From an uncultured Mailhella sp. (GTDB lineage: Bacteria; Desulfobacterota; Desulfovibrionia; Desulfovibrionales; Desulfovibrionaceae), in assembly GCF_963931295.1 (NCBI RefSeq), contig NZ_OZ007001.1, positions 1,240,001-1,304,000 of the forward strand: a DNA stretch of 64,000 nucleotides. The letters run 5' to 3'. Position numbers and translations under genes: made by a program. The notes below the pieces were generated by a model. That model was not told the DNA's origin and made no database searches. It worked only from the letters and a program-made list of their open reading frames with translations. The first letter of the stretch is position 1. Each line of letters opens with the position of its first letter. Below are positions 1 through 8,925 of the stretch, in pieces.

Positions 1-1
1 T

Positions 2-694
2 CTTTCTCTGCCCTGCGCGGCGCAGGCCGCCAGAGCCCTGCACGTCTATTGCGGGGCAGGCATGACAAAACCTTTCGGGGAAATAGCCGCCGCCTTCACC
101 AAAAAAACGAAGGTGAACATGGAAGTCACCTACGCCAACGCCGGTCAGATACAGTCGCAGATCAACACCGCCCGGGAAGGCGACCTCTTCATTGCCGGCG
201 CTGCGGAAGAACTGAAGCCCATAGAAAAATACGTCTCCGCAAGACGCGATCTCGTCAAGCACATTCCCGTGCTGGCCGTAGCCAGGGGCAATCCCAAGAA
301 CATCAGGGGAGTGAAGGATCTCGGCAGAAGTGATCTTCGCGTGGTGCTCGGCGACGCCAAGGCGACGCCCATAGGCAAAATTGCGGACAAGGCCCTTGCC
401 GACGCCGGTCTCGCCGGCAAGGTGAACGTGGTCAGCCGCGGCGTGACGGCGCCTTCCATCTTCAACGCCCTGAACGTGGGAGAATGCGATGCCGTCATCG
501 TGTGGAAGGAAAACGTTTCTCCGGCCATGGACATCGTGCCCGACCCGGTCATGGACGCCTACGTAAAAACCATTCCCGCAGCCTCGCTTTCCGTTTCCGA
601 CGATCCCGAAGGACAAAAGCTGTTCCTCGATTTTCTGAACTCCGGGGAAGCTCACGCCATCTGGGAAAAATACGGCTACGTCGTGCTGAACTGA
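2..694 (+). CDS. modA: Molybdate/tungstate-type ABC transporter substrate-binding protein (5' partial)
   Basis: The reading frame is open to the left edge, so the start and most of the signal peptide lie outside the window. The visible protein begins with the end of a signal peptide (a run ending PCAAQAARA) and then the ModA-like first strand LHVYCGAGMTKPF. A glutamine-rich loop (ANAGQIQSQI) and the GDLFIAGAAEE segment follow, both typical of periplasmic oxyanion-binding proteins of this family. It should capture molybdate or tungstate in the periplasm and deliver it to the permease encoded just downstream. The first in-frame ATG (position 62) is internal and not the true start. Molybdate and tungstate cannot be told apart from the sequence alone. 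Confidence 0.82.
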   Translation, partial: LSLPCAAQAARALHVYCGAGMTKPFGEIAAAFTKKTKVNMEVTYANAGQIQSQINTAREGDLFIAGAAEELKPIEKYVSARRDLVKHIPVLAVARGNPKNIRGVKDLGRSDLRVVLGDAKATPIGKIADKALADAGLAGKVNVVSRGVTAPSIFNALNVGECDAVIVWKENVSPAMDIVPDPVMDAYVKTIPAASLSVSDDPEGQKLFLDFLNSGEAHAIWEKYGYVVLN

Positions 695-702
695 CGTTCC
701 CA

Positions 703-737
703 AAGGCCGTCTGCCCGAATCAGACGGCCTTTTCCTC
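703..737 (+). terminator. Hairpin terminator between binding protein and permease genes
   Basis: An 11-bp perfect inverted repeat (AAGGCCGTCTG / CAGACGGCCTT) is followed by a T-rich run, directly after the binding-protein stop codon. It probably causes partial termination so that more binding protein than permease is made. Confidence 0.7.
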
Positions 738-781
738 CCTTTTCCGCGTTGCTCCGCCGACGCGCAGGCTCCGTCCGCGCC

Positions 782-1591
782 ATGAAACAGAAGCTTTCCC
801 TCTTTGACGGCGCAAGCCTTCTCATCGCCTTTCTGACCGTGCTCTTCCTTACGGCGTCCATCTGCACCATAGTCGTGGGAGGTCTGCCCTTTCTGCCCGC
901 GGCCTTTCGTTCCGAGGAAGTGCTCTTTTCCATCCGACTCAGCCTCGTCACCTCCACGCTGTCCACGCTGCTCTGCTTTCTGGTGGGCATTCCCTGCGCC
1001 TATGCGCTGGCGCGATGCCGCATGCCGCTGCGCAACTTCTGCCGCATCGTGCTGGAACTTCCCCTCTCCCTGCCCTATCTCGTGCTCGGCCTCTGTCTGC
1101 TCATGATGTTTTCCTCCGAAGCCGGCAGACTGCTCAAGAACTTCGGCATCCGCGTCATCTTTGAACCGGCGGGCATAGTCATGGCGCAGTGGCTGGTGAA
1201 CATTCCCTTCGTCGTGCGGCTCATGCGCACGGCGCTGGAAGAACTGGACGGCAGACTGGAATTCATTGCCGGAACGCTGGGCGCTTCCCGCTGGCAGCGG
1301 TTCTGCACCATCACCCTGCCCATGTGCCGCAATGCCATACTCATGGCCGCCATTCTCACGTGGTCCCGGGCCATAGGAGAGTTCGGCGCCACGCTCATGC
1401 TCGTGGGCGTGACCCGCATGAAAACGGAAACACTCCCGGCCAGCATCTACCTCAACATCAGCACCGGCGACAACGGCATGGCCATGGCCGCGGCCATCAT
1501 TCTGCTGGGCATTTCCGGCGCGGCGCTCATGCTCTCCACGCTGCTGCAGCACCGCGCGGCCAGCCGCATGGAGGGAGCGGTCAGACCATGA
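782..1591 (+). CDS. modB: Molybdate/tungstate-type ABC transporter permease
   Basis: A 269-residue inner-membrane permease of the ModB/binding-protein-dependent (BPD) family. The first membrane segment is near residues 12-38. The EAA-type cytoplasmic loop is visible as AGTLGASRWQRF...LPMC, and is followed by the ARAIGEFGATLMLVG-like stretch seen in ModB. The ATG at 782 is chosen because the region upstream is a terminator and a TTG 33 bp earlier has no support; the Shine-Dalgarno sequence is weak for either choice. It overlaps the ATPase gene by ATGA, so the two are translationally coupled. With its neighbours it should form the membrane channel for molybdate or tungstate import. Confidence 0.83.
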   Translation: MKQKLSLFDGASLLIAFLTVLFLTASICTIVVGGLPFLPAAFRSEEVLFSIRLSLVTSTLSTLLCFLVGIPCAYALARCRMPLRNFCRIVLELPLSLPYLVLGLCLLMMFSSEAGRLLKNFGIRVIFEPAGIVMAQWLVNIPFVVRLMRTALEELDGRLEFIAGTLGASRWQRFCTITLPMCRNAILMAAILTWSRAIGEFGATLMLVGVTRMKTETLPASIYLNISTGDNGMAMAAAIILLGISGAALMLSTLLQHRAASRMEGAVRP

Positions 1592-2304
1592 TTCCGCTTG
1601 CTTTCGACCGCTTCTGCCTCACCCGGGGCAGCATGCGCATTCAGGACATATCCTTTGAACTCGGCGAACGGGAAATCTTTGCCATCCTCGGCCGCACAGG
1701 CGCGGGAAAAACCCTGCTTCTCGAATCGGCCGCCGGATTCTATGCACCGGAAAGCGGCAACATTCTGCTCTACGGAACGCCCGTGCAGAGCATTCCTCTC
1801 ACCGAACGCCGCATAGGCTTCGTGTATCAGGACTACGCGCTCTTTCCGCACATGACCGTGGAAGGAAACATTGCCTACGGCCTTCGGGTGCGCCGCGCGC
1901 CGCGCGCCGAACAGAAAGAAAAAACAAGGGCCATAGCCGAACTGCTCGGCATCGGGCATGTGCTGAAAAACTATCCGCAAACGCTGAGCGGGGGCGAACG
2001 ACAACGCGTGGCCCTGGCCAGAGCCCTGGTGCTCAAGCCCCGACTGCTGCTGCTCGACGAACCGTTCTCCTCGCTCGATCCTTCCACAAAGCAGCGGCTT
2101 TACGGGGAAACAGCACGCATTCCACAGAAATTCGACTGCGCCGTGCTCTTTGTGACCCATGACTTCCGGGAAGCGCAAATGCTGGCTTCCCGCATAGGCA
2201 TCATGGCAGAGGGCAGAATGCTCTGCATTCGCCGATCAGAGGATCTCTTCGCCCGCAGCAGCAATACGGAACTCAACACCTTTCTCGGTCTGGAGGACGC
2301 ATGA
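1588..2304 (+). CDS. ABC transporter ATP-binding protein (molybdate/tungstate type)
   Basis: A 238-residue ATPase with Walker A (GRTGAGKT, near residues 35-42), Q-loop (VYQDYALFPHMT), signature LSGGERQRVALARAL, Walker B LLLLDEPFSSLD and H-loop VTHDFREA. It lacks the C-terminal TOBE/Mop domain of classical ModC, so it is closer in size to WtpC/TupC-type ATPases. The start at 1588 overlaps the permease stop (ATGA) and has GGAGGGAG upstream; a long upstream reading frame is a chance extension inside the permease gene. It energises import by the permease and binding protein encoded before it. Confidence 0.88.
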   Translation: MIPLAFDRFCLTRGSMRIQDISFELGEREIFAILGRTGAGKTLLLESAAGFYAPESGNILLYGTPVQSIPLTERRIGFVYQDYALFPHMTVEGNIAYGLRVRRAPRAEQKEKTRAIAELLGIGHVLKNYPQTLSGGERQRVALARALVLKPRLLLLDEPFSSLDPSTKQRLYGETARIPQKFDCAVLFVTHDFREAQMLASRIGIMAEGRMLCIRRSEDLFARSSNTELNTFLGLEDA

Positions 2305-3044
2305 CAGCCCAGGAACTCTATCGTCGTCTCAAACAGGAACTCGAACGGATTGTCCGGCTTCATCATCTGAATGAAAGCCCCATCATGCTGAAAAGCCGCG
2401 GTCTTTCCCCGGAAGAAGCCATAGGCAACACCAGGCGCAAGGACTATCCCATTCTTGCAGGCAAGGAAATCATGCTTCAGGCGCAGTTCGGTTCCGCCCT
2501 CGGTCAGGCGTTCACAGACGCGCCCTCGGACTTCTGCGGCACGCTGGACGACGTGCTGGCCCTTGATCCGGAAAACGACCCGCACAGCCGAGGACTTCTC
2601 GTGGCCACGCTGAACGCCGTCATGCGCCACACCGGCGACATCGATCACACCGTTCACTGCCGCAACGACGATCTCGAACTCTGCGCCGAAGCCTGCGCCG
2701 CGCATATCCGTGAACACTTCGGAGCGCCGCGCATCACGCTGATAGGCTATCAGCCCGCCCTCACGGCCCGCCTCTCCCGGGAATTTCCCCTGCGGGTGCT
2801 GGACATGAATCCCCGCTTCGTAGGCGACGTAAAGTCCGGAGTGACCATTGAACACGGTGAAACAGGCTACCGCAGCGCCGTGCTTGAATGGTCGGAACTT
2901 GTGCTCTGCACGGGCAGCACGCTCTGCAACGGCACCTTCGTCAACTTTGTGGGCATCGGCAGACCGGTCATATTTTTCGGCATTTCCGGGGCTGCCGCGG
3001 CCCGCATTCTTCATCTTCCCCGCTTCTGCCCGAAATCCTCCTGA
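2301..3044 (+). CDS. DUF364 (Rossmann-like, putative heavy-metal chelation) protein
   Basis: A 247-residue protein whose layout matches the DUF4213/DUF364 family. The N-terminal part contains GNTRRKDYPILAGKE; the C-terminal Rossmann-like half contains TLIGYQPALTARL and ends with CTGSTLCNGT near residues 205-215 and VIFFGISGAAA. The start overlaps the ATPase stop by ATGA, so it is the fourth gene of the transporter operon. Family members are often found beside molybdate/tungstate or other metal transporters, and a chelation or metal-handling role has been proposed but not established. The biochemical function is not known to me. Confidence 0.72.
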   Translation: MTAQELYRRLKQELERIVRLHHLNESPIMLKSRGLSPEEAIGNTRRKDYPILAGKEIMLQAQFGSALGQAFTDAPSDFCGTLDDVLALDPENDPHSRGLLVATLNAVMRHTGDIDHTVHCRNDDLELCAEACAAHIREHFGAPRITLIGYQPALTARLSREFPLRVLDMNPRFVGDVKSGVTIEHGETGYRSAVLEWSELVLCTGSTLCNGTFVNFVGIGRPVIFFGISGAAAARILHLPRFCPKSS

Positions 3045-3130
3045 CGCCTTCTCCGCCTGCCGCTCCGAACGCGCCGTCGGAACAAGGGCGCGAAGCGCTT
3101 GCGCCCTCACGCCTGACGTCCTATCCTGAA

Positions 3131-3163
3131 AGAGCCGGGATCTGATGAGTCCGGCTCTTTTTT
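3131..3163 (+). terminator. Rho-independent terminator of the transporter operon
   Basis: AGAGCCGGA pairs with TCCGGCTCT across a loop of about 10 nt and is followed by six T residues. It lies about 85 bp after the DUF364 stop codon. Confidence 0.85.
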
Positions 3164-3310
3164 GCGTCTGAAAAGTCAGGCTCCGGCCTTTTCATGGACG
3201 CTCAAGCCCCGTGAAAAGAGGCCGCGCTTCCCCCCGTGCGCAGGAGGCATGCGACGCCTTTTCCCCCTGAACGCCCCTTCCGCCGCGAACCTCCGCATTC
3301 CCGGTAGGAA

Positions 3311-3354
3311 ACATCGGAAAATTTTTCAGAATCCGCAAAAAATTTTTCCGATGT
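3311..3354. repeat. Long AT-rich inverted repeat upstream of the ygiW-like operon
   Basis: ACATCGGAAAATTTTTC and its near-perfect complement AAAAATTTTTCCGATGT flank a short spacer. It ends about 90 bp before the ygiW-like start codon. It could be an operator or the end of a regulatory RNA; the sequence does not say which. Confidence 0.6.
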
Positions 3355-3445
3355 AAGGAGCGTGTAAGTTTCCGATGCTTTACTGTCCTCAAGTGGAAAA
3401 GGCAACAACGAAAAATCAAAACATATACTCTACGGAGGCTTTCTT

Positions 3446-3883
3446 ATGACCATGCATCCCGCTCTCCTGAACGACCGTCGTTCTTCCGATTCTTCCCGCA
3501 AGTCCCGTCTTCCTCTGGCTCTCGCCGCGGCCCTTGCCCTCAGCCTCACCCTCGGCGTTTCCGGCGCTCTTGCCAAGGGTCCCGACGGAGGCTACATGCA
3601 GGGAGGAGGCTACACCGGCCCCGGCCCCGCCCTCAGCACCGTGAAGCAGGCCAAGGACATGCGCGACGACACCCCCGTCACGCTCAGAGGCCACATCATC
3701 CGTCACCTCGGCGACGAACGCTACGTGTTTGAAGACCAGACCGGCACCATCAACGTGGAAATCGATCACAAGCGCTGGAGAGGCCAGAACGTGGGTCCCA
3801 ACGACCTCGTGGAAATCTCCGGCGAAGTGGAAAAGGACTGGCGTGAGCTGGAAATCGACGTCAAGAGCATCGTGAAGAAGTAA
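3446..3883 (+). CDS. ygiW: YgiW/BOF-family periplasmic OB-fold protein
   Basis: A 145-residue protein with a basic N-terminus and a hydrophobic segment (residues about 24-41, ending GALAKG) that should be a signal peptide. A glycine-rich linker is followed by the bacterial OB-fold (BOF, PF04076) core: [35 protein letters not shown] and [15 protein letters not shown] proteins such as YgiW/VisP are periplasmic stress-linked proteins that bind small ligands. GGAGG lies 7 nt before the ATG. It sits directly before a QseB/QseC-type pair; co-transcription of ygiW with qseBC is known in Aggregatibacter, which supports a shared stress-response role. Confidence 0.85.
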   Translation: MTMHPALLNDRRSSDSSRKSRLPLALAAALALSLTLGVSGALAKGPDGGYMQGGGYTGPGPALSTVKQAKDMRDDTPVTLRGHIIRHLGDERYVFEDQTGTINVEIDHKRWRGQNVGPNDLVEISGEVEKDWRELEIDVKSIVKK

Positions 3884-3892
3884 CAGTCACGC

Positions 3893-3918
3893 GGCGCGCT
3901 CCGCCAAAGGAGCGCGCC
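3893..3918. repeat. Intergenic hairpin between ygiW and the response regulator gene
   Basis: GGCGCGCTCC / GGAGCGCGCC form a perfect 10-bp stem with a 6-nt loop and no T tract. It is probably an RNA-stabilising or partial-termination hairpin inside the operon, and its right arm ends 18 bp before the next start. Confidence 0.6.
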
Positions 3919-3936
3919 GGAAACCCAAGGAGCACC

Positions 3937-4599
3937 ATGCGCGTTCTTCTCATCGAGGATGACATTCTCATAGGCAACGGACTCAAAATGGGCCTGCCCG
4001 CCATGGGCTTTGCCGTGGACTGGTTCAAGGAAGGACAGCTCGGCATGAAGGCTCTTGCCTCGGCGGAATACGACGCCGTCATTCTCGATCTCGGGCTCCC
4101 CGGCATGGACGGACTCGACATTCTGAAAACGTGGCGAGCGTCGGGACAGGACGTGCCGGTGCTCGTGCTCACCGCGCGGGACGCCATCAGTCAGCGCGTG
4201 GAAGGACTCAATCTCGGCGCGGACGACTATCTCGGCAAGCCCTTTGATCTGGACGAGGTGGCCGCCAGACTGCGCGCTCTCGTGCGTCGCAGGCACGGCG
4301 TTTCCTCGCCGCAGCTTGTCCACGGCGCGGTCAGCTTCGATCCGCTCACGCGCACGGTTTCGCTGAACGGACAGCCCGTGGCCCTGGGGCAGAAGGAAGT
4401 CATGCTCGTGGAGCTGCTCCTGCTCAACAAGCACAGCGTGCTTTCCCGCAGCGCCATTGAAGAAAAACTCTATCCCTGGGGCGAGGAAGTCAGCAGCAAT
4501 TCCGTGGAAGTGCTGGTGCACCGCCTGCGCCGCAAGCTGGGGTCGGGCTTCATCAAAACCGTGCATTCCGTGGGCTACACCCTGGGAGACGCCTCATGA
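3937..4599 (+). CDS. qseB: OmpR-family response regulator (QseB/PmrA-like)
   Basis: A 220-residue two-domain regulator. The receiver has the acidic pair in LLIEDD (residues about 5-9), the phospho-accepting Asp in [11 protein letters not shown] (near residue 51), the conserved Thr in VLTARD and Lys in DDYLGKPFD. The C-terminal winged helix ends [13 protein letters not shown]...[17 protein letters not shown] precedes the ATG. It overlaps the kinase gene by ATGA, so both are made as a pair. It should bind DNA after phosphorylation by the kinase; targets are not visible. The qseB symbol is by gene order and domain type, and the PmrA/TctD subfamilies are alternatives. Confidence 0.85.
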   Translation: MRVLLIEDDILIGNGLKMGLPAMGFAVDWFKEGQLGMKALASAEYDAVILDLGLPGMDGLDILKTWRASGQDVPVLVLTARDAISQRVEGLNLGADDYLGKPFDLDEVAARLRALVRRRHGVSSPQLVHGAVSFDPLTRTVSLNGQPVALGQKEVMLVELLLLNKHSVLSRSAIEEKLYPWGEEVSSNSVEVLVHRLRRKLGSGFIKTVHSVGYTLGDAS

Positions 4600-6143
4600 C
4601 ACCTCCTGAACATGTGGAAACGCGTTTCGGCAAGGTCGGAAGTTTCTGCCGCCGCATCGCTTCGGCGACGGGACAAAAAGCTTCCGACTTTTTTGTTCGC
4701 GGCCTCCGGCTGACCGACAGACTCTGGAACCGCATTCTTTCCCTGCCCGTCAGCCGCAAGAGCCTGCGACTGCGGCTGAGCCTGTTCTTTTCGCTGTTCA
4801 TGCTCACGGCGTGGCTGGCCGCCGCCCTGTTCAGCTGGCATACGTGCCGCAGCTACATCAATGAATTTTTCGACTCCCAGCAGATGCTCGTGGCGCGAAC
4901 GCTGGCCGTGGCCGATTTCACGCGCGCGCCGGACGAGCTGCCCCACATCGGCGACATGCTGCCGGGAGTCAAGAAAAAGGGCATCGGCAAGCTTGAAGAC
5001 GAAGCCATCGCCTTCGCCATTTTCTCTCCTGAAGGCGAACGCCTTCTCTCCGACGGTCAGAAAGGCCGACGTTTCCCGTTTGAAGGCTCGCGCCGGGGCT
5101 TCGTCAACGAACCGCTGATCCATGACGACGATATCTGGCGCATTCTGTGGATGGATTCCAGCGACGGGCGCCACGTCATCGCCGTGGGACAGGAAGAGGA
5201 ATACCGCAGCGACATGGCGCTCGAAATGCTGGAAGGTCAGATTCTGCCGTGGCTGATTCTTCTGCCCGTGCTTCTGGCCGGGCTCTTCGTTCTGCTCACG
5301 AGGGAGCTTGCACCCCTGCGCAGCATGGCCGCGGCGCTGCGTTCCCGCGATCCGGAAGACACCTCGGCGCTTGATCTGAGCCGCATGCCCTCCGAAGCCC
5401 TGCCCATGGCGGAATCGCTGAACGGCTTTTTCGCCCGCACCAAGGACATGCTGACAAGGGAGCGCTCCTTCATTTCCGACGCCGCGCACGAACTGCGCAC
5501 GCCCCTCGCCGGACTCCGCATTCAGGCGCAGGTGGCGGCCCAGCCCGGCATGGCGGCCGAAACAAGAATGGAGGCGCTCTCCTTCCTGCGTCAGGGCATA
5601 GACCGCTGCTCCCGCCTCATCGATCAGCTTCTCGCCCTCTCCCGGCTCGAAGCCTCGCACATGCCCGGCTCCAGTCCCTCGCCGAGAGACCTTGCGCTCT
5701 CCCACGTGGTCTGGAGCGAACTTCTGGCGGACTATCTGCCGTCCTACCGATCGCGGCTCGAATCCTCAAATCTGCGGCTCGAATCGCAGCTCTCCTCGCT
5801 CAACGCCGGAGTTCAGGGCAACGCCGCCCTGCTCTCCATGCTTCTGCGCAATCTTCTGGAAAACGCCGCCGCCTACACGCCGAGCGGCGGCCTCATCCGC
5901 GTGACGCTGGAACACGACCGCCTCACCGTGCAGAACGACTGCGCCTCTCTGCCGGAAGAATACGTGGCGAGGCTCGGCGAACGCTTTTTCCGCCCGCCCG
6001 GACAGGAAAAATCCGGCAGCGGCCTCGGCATCTCCATTGTGCGGCGCATTGCGTCCATCCACGGTTTCCGGCTGAACATCAGCATGGAAAAAGACGCCGT
6101 CGGCTTTTCTCCCTGCTCCTTCAAGGCCGAACTGCGCTGGTAG
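4596..6143 (+). CDS. qseC: Sensor histidine kinase (QseC-like)
   Basis: A 515-residue membrane sensor kinase. After a cytoplasmic N-terminus of about 55 residues, longer than usual, there are two membrane segments (about 60-83 and 212-232) bracketing a periplasmic sensor region of about 130 residues. The H-box [14 protein letters not shown] (His near residue 298), N-box [11 protein letters not shown] and G-box [13 protein letters not shown] follow. The start overlaps the regulator stop by ATGA. It should autophosphorylate and pass phosphate to the regulator just upstream. The signal it senses is not readable from the sequence. The qseC symbol rests on gene order with ygiW and qseB. Confidence 0.83.
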   Translation: MTPPEHVETRFGKVGSFCRRIASATGQKASDFFVRGLRLTDRLWNRILSLPVSRKSLRLRLSLFFSLFMLTAWLAAALFSWHTCRSYINEFFDSQQMLVARTLAVADFTRAPDELPHIGDMLPGVKKKGIGKLEDEAIAFAIFSPEGERLLSDGQKGRRFPFEGSRRGFVNEPLIHDDDIWRILWMDSSDGRHVIAVGQEEEYRSDMALEMLEGQILPWLILLPVLLAGLFVLLTRELAPLRSMAAALRSRDPEDTSALDLSRMPSEALPMAESLNGFFARTKDMLTRERSFISDAAHELRTPLAGLRIQAQVAAQPGMAAETRMEALSFLRQGIDRCSRLIDQLLALSRLEASHMPGSSPSPRDLALSHVVWSELLADYLPSYRSRLESSNLRLESQLSSLNAGVQGNAALLSMLLRNLLENAAAYTPSGGLIRVTLEHDRLTVQNDCASLPEEYVARLGERFFRPPGQEKSGSGLGISIVRRIASIHGFRLNISMEKDAVGFSPCSFKAELRW

Positions 6144-6201
6144 CCCGCCCTGCGGTTGCGCCTGCCGGGCAGCAAAAAACGGTCGTCGGCCTGCACGAAA
6201 A

Positions 6202-6248
6202 TAAAAAACACCGGCGTGATTTCCCGAAACAGGGAACTCGCGCCGGTG
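6202..6248 (-). terminator. Terminator of the orphan response regulator gene
   Basis: On the minus strand CGCCGGTG...CACCGGCG-type arms (8 bp, long loop with an inner hairpin) are followed by TTTTTTAT. It lies just past the stop codon of the minus-strand regulator and also sits between convergent genes. Confidence 0.65.
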
Positions 6249-6270
6249 GCGTCAACGAAGATCTGCGCCG

Positions 6271-6981
6271 TTACGGCATGGGCATCAGGCGGAATCCGAC
6301 CCGAGGAACCGTTTTCAGAATCGGTTTGTTCCGAAGCTCCAGATTGCTCCGCAAAATATGAATGTAGGTGCGCAGCGCGTCGCTGTTGGGCGGCGTGTCG
6401 CCGTAGAGCGCGCTTTGAAGCTCGCTGCGCGTCACCACGTTGGGAGCGGCCTTCATCAGCCGGGCCAGCAGGGTGAAGGCCATGGGCGGCAGGTGCAGAC
6501 TTCTGCCGTCGCAGGTGACGGTGTGCGCCTGCGAATCCAGCTCAATGCCCGCCCAGCTCAGCTTCATCGAGGAAAAATGCGCCTTGGCCAGACGTATGGA
6601 CGCCAGCACCCGCGCTTCCAGTTCCAGCAGATGCAGCGGACTGGTCACGATGTCGTCGGCCCCGCTGTTCAGATACATGGGCAGGTTTTCCAGCGTATTC
6701 TCCGGCGCGAGCAGAATGATGGGACAGCTCACGTTTTCCAGCCGCAGACAGGTGTACAGGGGAATGCCGTTCTGATCGCTGAAGCGCGCGTCGAGAATGA
6801 GCGCGTCGTACGAGAAGGTTTTCAGGCAGTTGCGCACCTCGTCGCTGTCCGCGGCGCTGTCGAGCTGATAGCCCATAGGCTCCAGGTACGCGAAAATATT
6901 CTTCATTATCGACGCATCGGAAACGCCGACAAGCAGATGAAGGTCGGGGACGGAAAGCTGTTTTTTTAGGCTGTACAGCAT
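6271..6981 (-). CDS. Orphan OmpR-type regulator with degenerate receiver domain
   Basis: A 236-residue protein with a receiver fold followed by a winged-helix DNA-binding domain ending LRTYIHILRSNLELR...LKTVPRVGFRL. The phospho-site Asp is kept (DALILDARFSDQNG), but the conserved Lys is replaced (DDIVTSPLH instead of TKP), the switch Thr position reads LLAPEN, and the N-terminal acidic cluster reads VGVSDAS. It therefore may act without normal phosphorylation. The start at 6981 is chosen because GGGAG lies 7 nt upstream; an upstream extension to 7062 has no ribosome site. No kinase gene is adjacent in the same direction. The target genes are unknown. Confidence 0.78.
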   Translation of the reverse strand: MLYSLKKQLSVPDLHLLVGVSDASIMKNIFAYLEPMGYQLDSAADSDEVRNCLKTFSYDALILDARFSDQNGIPLYTCLRLENVSCPIILLAPENTLENLPMYLNSGADDIVTSPLHLLELEARVLASIRLAKAHFSSMKLSWAGIELDSQAHTVTCDGRSLHLPPMAFTLLARLMKAAPNVVTRSELQSALYGDTPPNSDALRTYIHILRSNLELRNKPILKTVPRVGFRLMPMP

Positions 6982-7102
6982 GGAGCAGCTCCCTGATCGG
7001 CTATGATATGAAAAAAAGGAGGAGGCTGCCGAAAAAAAACTGACCGGTCTATGCAGGAACACGCTGCTGACAATTCGTACTCAAGGCAGGTCTGTGGCTG
7101 AA

Positions 7103-7131
7103 ATATTAGGCTATGGTCTGATATTCGTCAA
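7103..7131 (-). promoter_or_regulatory. Promoter of the orphan regulator gene
   Basis: On the minus strand TTGACG, a 17-bp spacer and TAATAT make a near-consensus sigma-70 promoter. It would give a 5' leader of about 115 nt before the regulator start. Confidence 0.68.
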
Positions 7132-7418
7132 GATTTCCGAAGTCGACACAGGCAACAATCCTGAAAAGGCATGTTTCTTGTCCGCAATTTTGGAACAGTC
7201 ATAAAAAAAACAGCGTGACTTGCAAAGAGCTTCAACAGATGTCGCACATGGATTCCGGCGATATTACCCCGCCTGCGCGATGCAAATAGCCGCCGGCACG
7301 TTCTCCACGCGGAGAAAAACAGGCTCCGCGCCCGGTGGGGCGTTCATCCGCCGCTCGCCGCCTCAGAGAGAAAAAGCCGCTTCGCCCGGAGTCGCGACAT
7401 CGCACCGGCATCGAGTAG
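7132..7418. other. Non-coding stretch between regulator promoter and porin terminator
   Basis: No convincing reading frame, RNA or repeat is seen here. A few A-rich runs (around 7201-7210) could belong to further regulatory sites. Confidence 0.5.
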
Positions 7419-7450
7419 AAAAAACGGGAGGGAATACACATTCCCTCCCG
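7419..7450 (-). terminator. Porin gene terminator
   Basis: CGGGAGGGAAT and ATTCCCTCCCG form a perfect 11-bp stem with a 4-nt loop, followed on the minus strand by TTTTTT. It lies about 40 bp after the porin stop codon. Confidence 0.9.
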
Positions 7451-7488
7451 CACCATACTCCATCCGGGCGGACTACGTCCGCGTCGGA

Positions 7489-8925
7489 TTAGAACTTGTA
7501 GGCAAAGCTGAGAGCGGTGCTCCAGCCGTCCTTGCCGATCTTCTTGCCTTCGGCCCATTCGCTGTGATCAGCGCGATCGTAATCGGTGATCATGTAGGCG
7601 AGTTCGAGGCAGGCGGTCAGGTTCTTGTAGATCTTGTAGGTATTGGCCAGGTTGAATTCAACCACGGTGTCGGAGGTGGTCATGTATTCCCAGGGAGAGA
7701 GTTCACTGGCCCAGACGTTGTCTTTGTTGGTACCCTTGAACATGGTCACGGTGAACTTGTGGTTCAGGTTTTCCATGAAGGAAACGTCTTCCACGCCGAC
7801 CTGCACGCCCCAGGTGCCCGCTATGTTGTGACGGGTGGTGGTGTCGTACAGCGCGAATTCGCCGGAGCTGTAGCCGATGGTGGGATGGAAGCGGCCGTTG
7901 AAGGTGGGAATCCAGTCCTGACGGGCGTACTGCACGTTACGATCGTCGCCGGAACCGTACCAGGCGCCCACAATGGGCGTGCCGTAGGCGGTCTTGTAGG
8001 AAGCCTTGCCCTGAACGTACCAGCCTTCGCGATCCTTCAGAGATTCGGTGCCGAAGGAGTCTGCCTTGCCGGTGGTCTTGTCGGTGTAGCTGAACAGGCC
8101 GTCGCCTTCGTAGTTGATGAAGCCGTAAGCGCCGGAGAGCTTCAGCACGAAGGGATCAAAATAGGTCAGCATGGCGGAAGCGCCAGCCCAGAAGGCGTTG
8201 CCGTCGGAGGAGAGCACGCCGAGTTCGTCGTTGGGGCCGCCGGCGCCGGCATAGTTGGCGTCGGTGGAAGCGCCGATGTTCGCGCCCTTGTCGAGAGCGG
8301 CGTACATCACATAGGGCGTGAAGGAGAAGCCGTCGAACTTGAAGGCCGCAGCCAAGGAGAAGAAGTCGGACTTCTGAGATTTGTCGGTGTCGTAATCCAC
8401 GCCGCCGGCGCCCTTGGCGGGAGCGTAGGCGCCGCGCACCCAGAAGGCGGTCAGATCAAGCCAGTCGGCCACGGGAGAGGTCACGACTACGCCGTCGCGG
8501 CCCTGCCAGCCGGGATGCATGATGGCGTTCTTGCCGAAGGCGTCTTCAGGCAGACCGATGAGCTGACGGCCCATGCGCACCTTGACGTCGGTCTGGGGAA
8601 TCATCCAGTCCACATAAGCCTGACGCATGCCGATTCTGGTGCTGTTGCCGGAAGTATCCGCGCCCCAGTCGTAGATACCGGTGCTGTTCGGGCTGGTGCC
8701 GACCTGAACCTGGAAGTAACCGGAGAGGTCTTCGCTGGCGGTAAGGGTCATGCCGAGACGCAGACGCTGACCGGCGTTGTCGAAGTTGTCGCCGGTGGCG
8801 ACGCGTTCGCCGAGAGCAAAGTTGAAGAGATATTCACCGTCCATCTTCATATCGACGGCGGAAGCCGGAGCGGTCGCAGCAAAAACCATGCCGGCGGCCA
8901 GAAGAAGCGTAGTCAGCTTTTTCAT
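7489..8925 (-). CDS. Outer-membrane porin (Desulfovibrio-type homotrimeric porin)
   Basis: A 478-residue outer-membrane beta-barrel. A signal peptide (MKKLTTLLLAAGMVFAATAPASA) precedes a mature protein that starts VDMKMDGEYLFNF. Alternating amphipathic strands rich in Tyr, Trp and Asp run throughout, and the last residue is Phe (ending SFAYKF), the usual barrel-assembly signal. The start at 8925 is chosen over 8934 because AGAGGA sits 9 nt from it but directly against the earlier ATG. It is a single-gene unit with a strong terminator. It should form a general diffusion channel; substrate preference is not visible. Confidence 0.88.
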   Translation of the reverse strand: MKKLTTLLLAAGMVFAATAPASAVDMKMDGEYLFNFALGERVATGDNFDNAGQRLRLGMTLTASEDLSGYFQVQVGTSPNSTGIYDWGADTSGNSTRIGMRQAYVDWMIPQTDVKVRMGRQLIGLPEDAFGKNAIMHPGWQGRDGVVVTSPVADWLDLTAFWVRGAYAPAKGAGGVDYDTDKSQKSDFFSLAAAFKFDGFSFTPYVMYAALDKGANIGASTDANYAGAGGPNDELGVLSSDGNAFWAGASAMLTYFDPFVLKLSGAYGFINYEGDGLFSYTDKTTGKADSFGTESLKDREGWYVQGKASYKTAYGTPIVGAWYGSGDDRNVQYARQDWIPTFNGRFHPTIGYSSGEFALYDTTTRHNIAGTWGVQVGVEDVSFMENLNHKFTVTMFKGTNKDNVWASELSPWEYMTTSDTVVEFNLANTYKIYKNLTACLELAYMITDYDRADHSEWAEGKKIGKDGWSTALSFAYKF

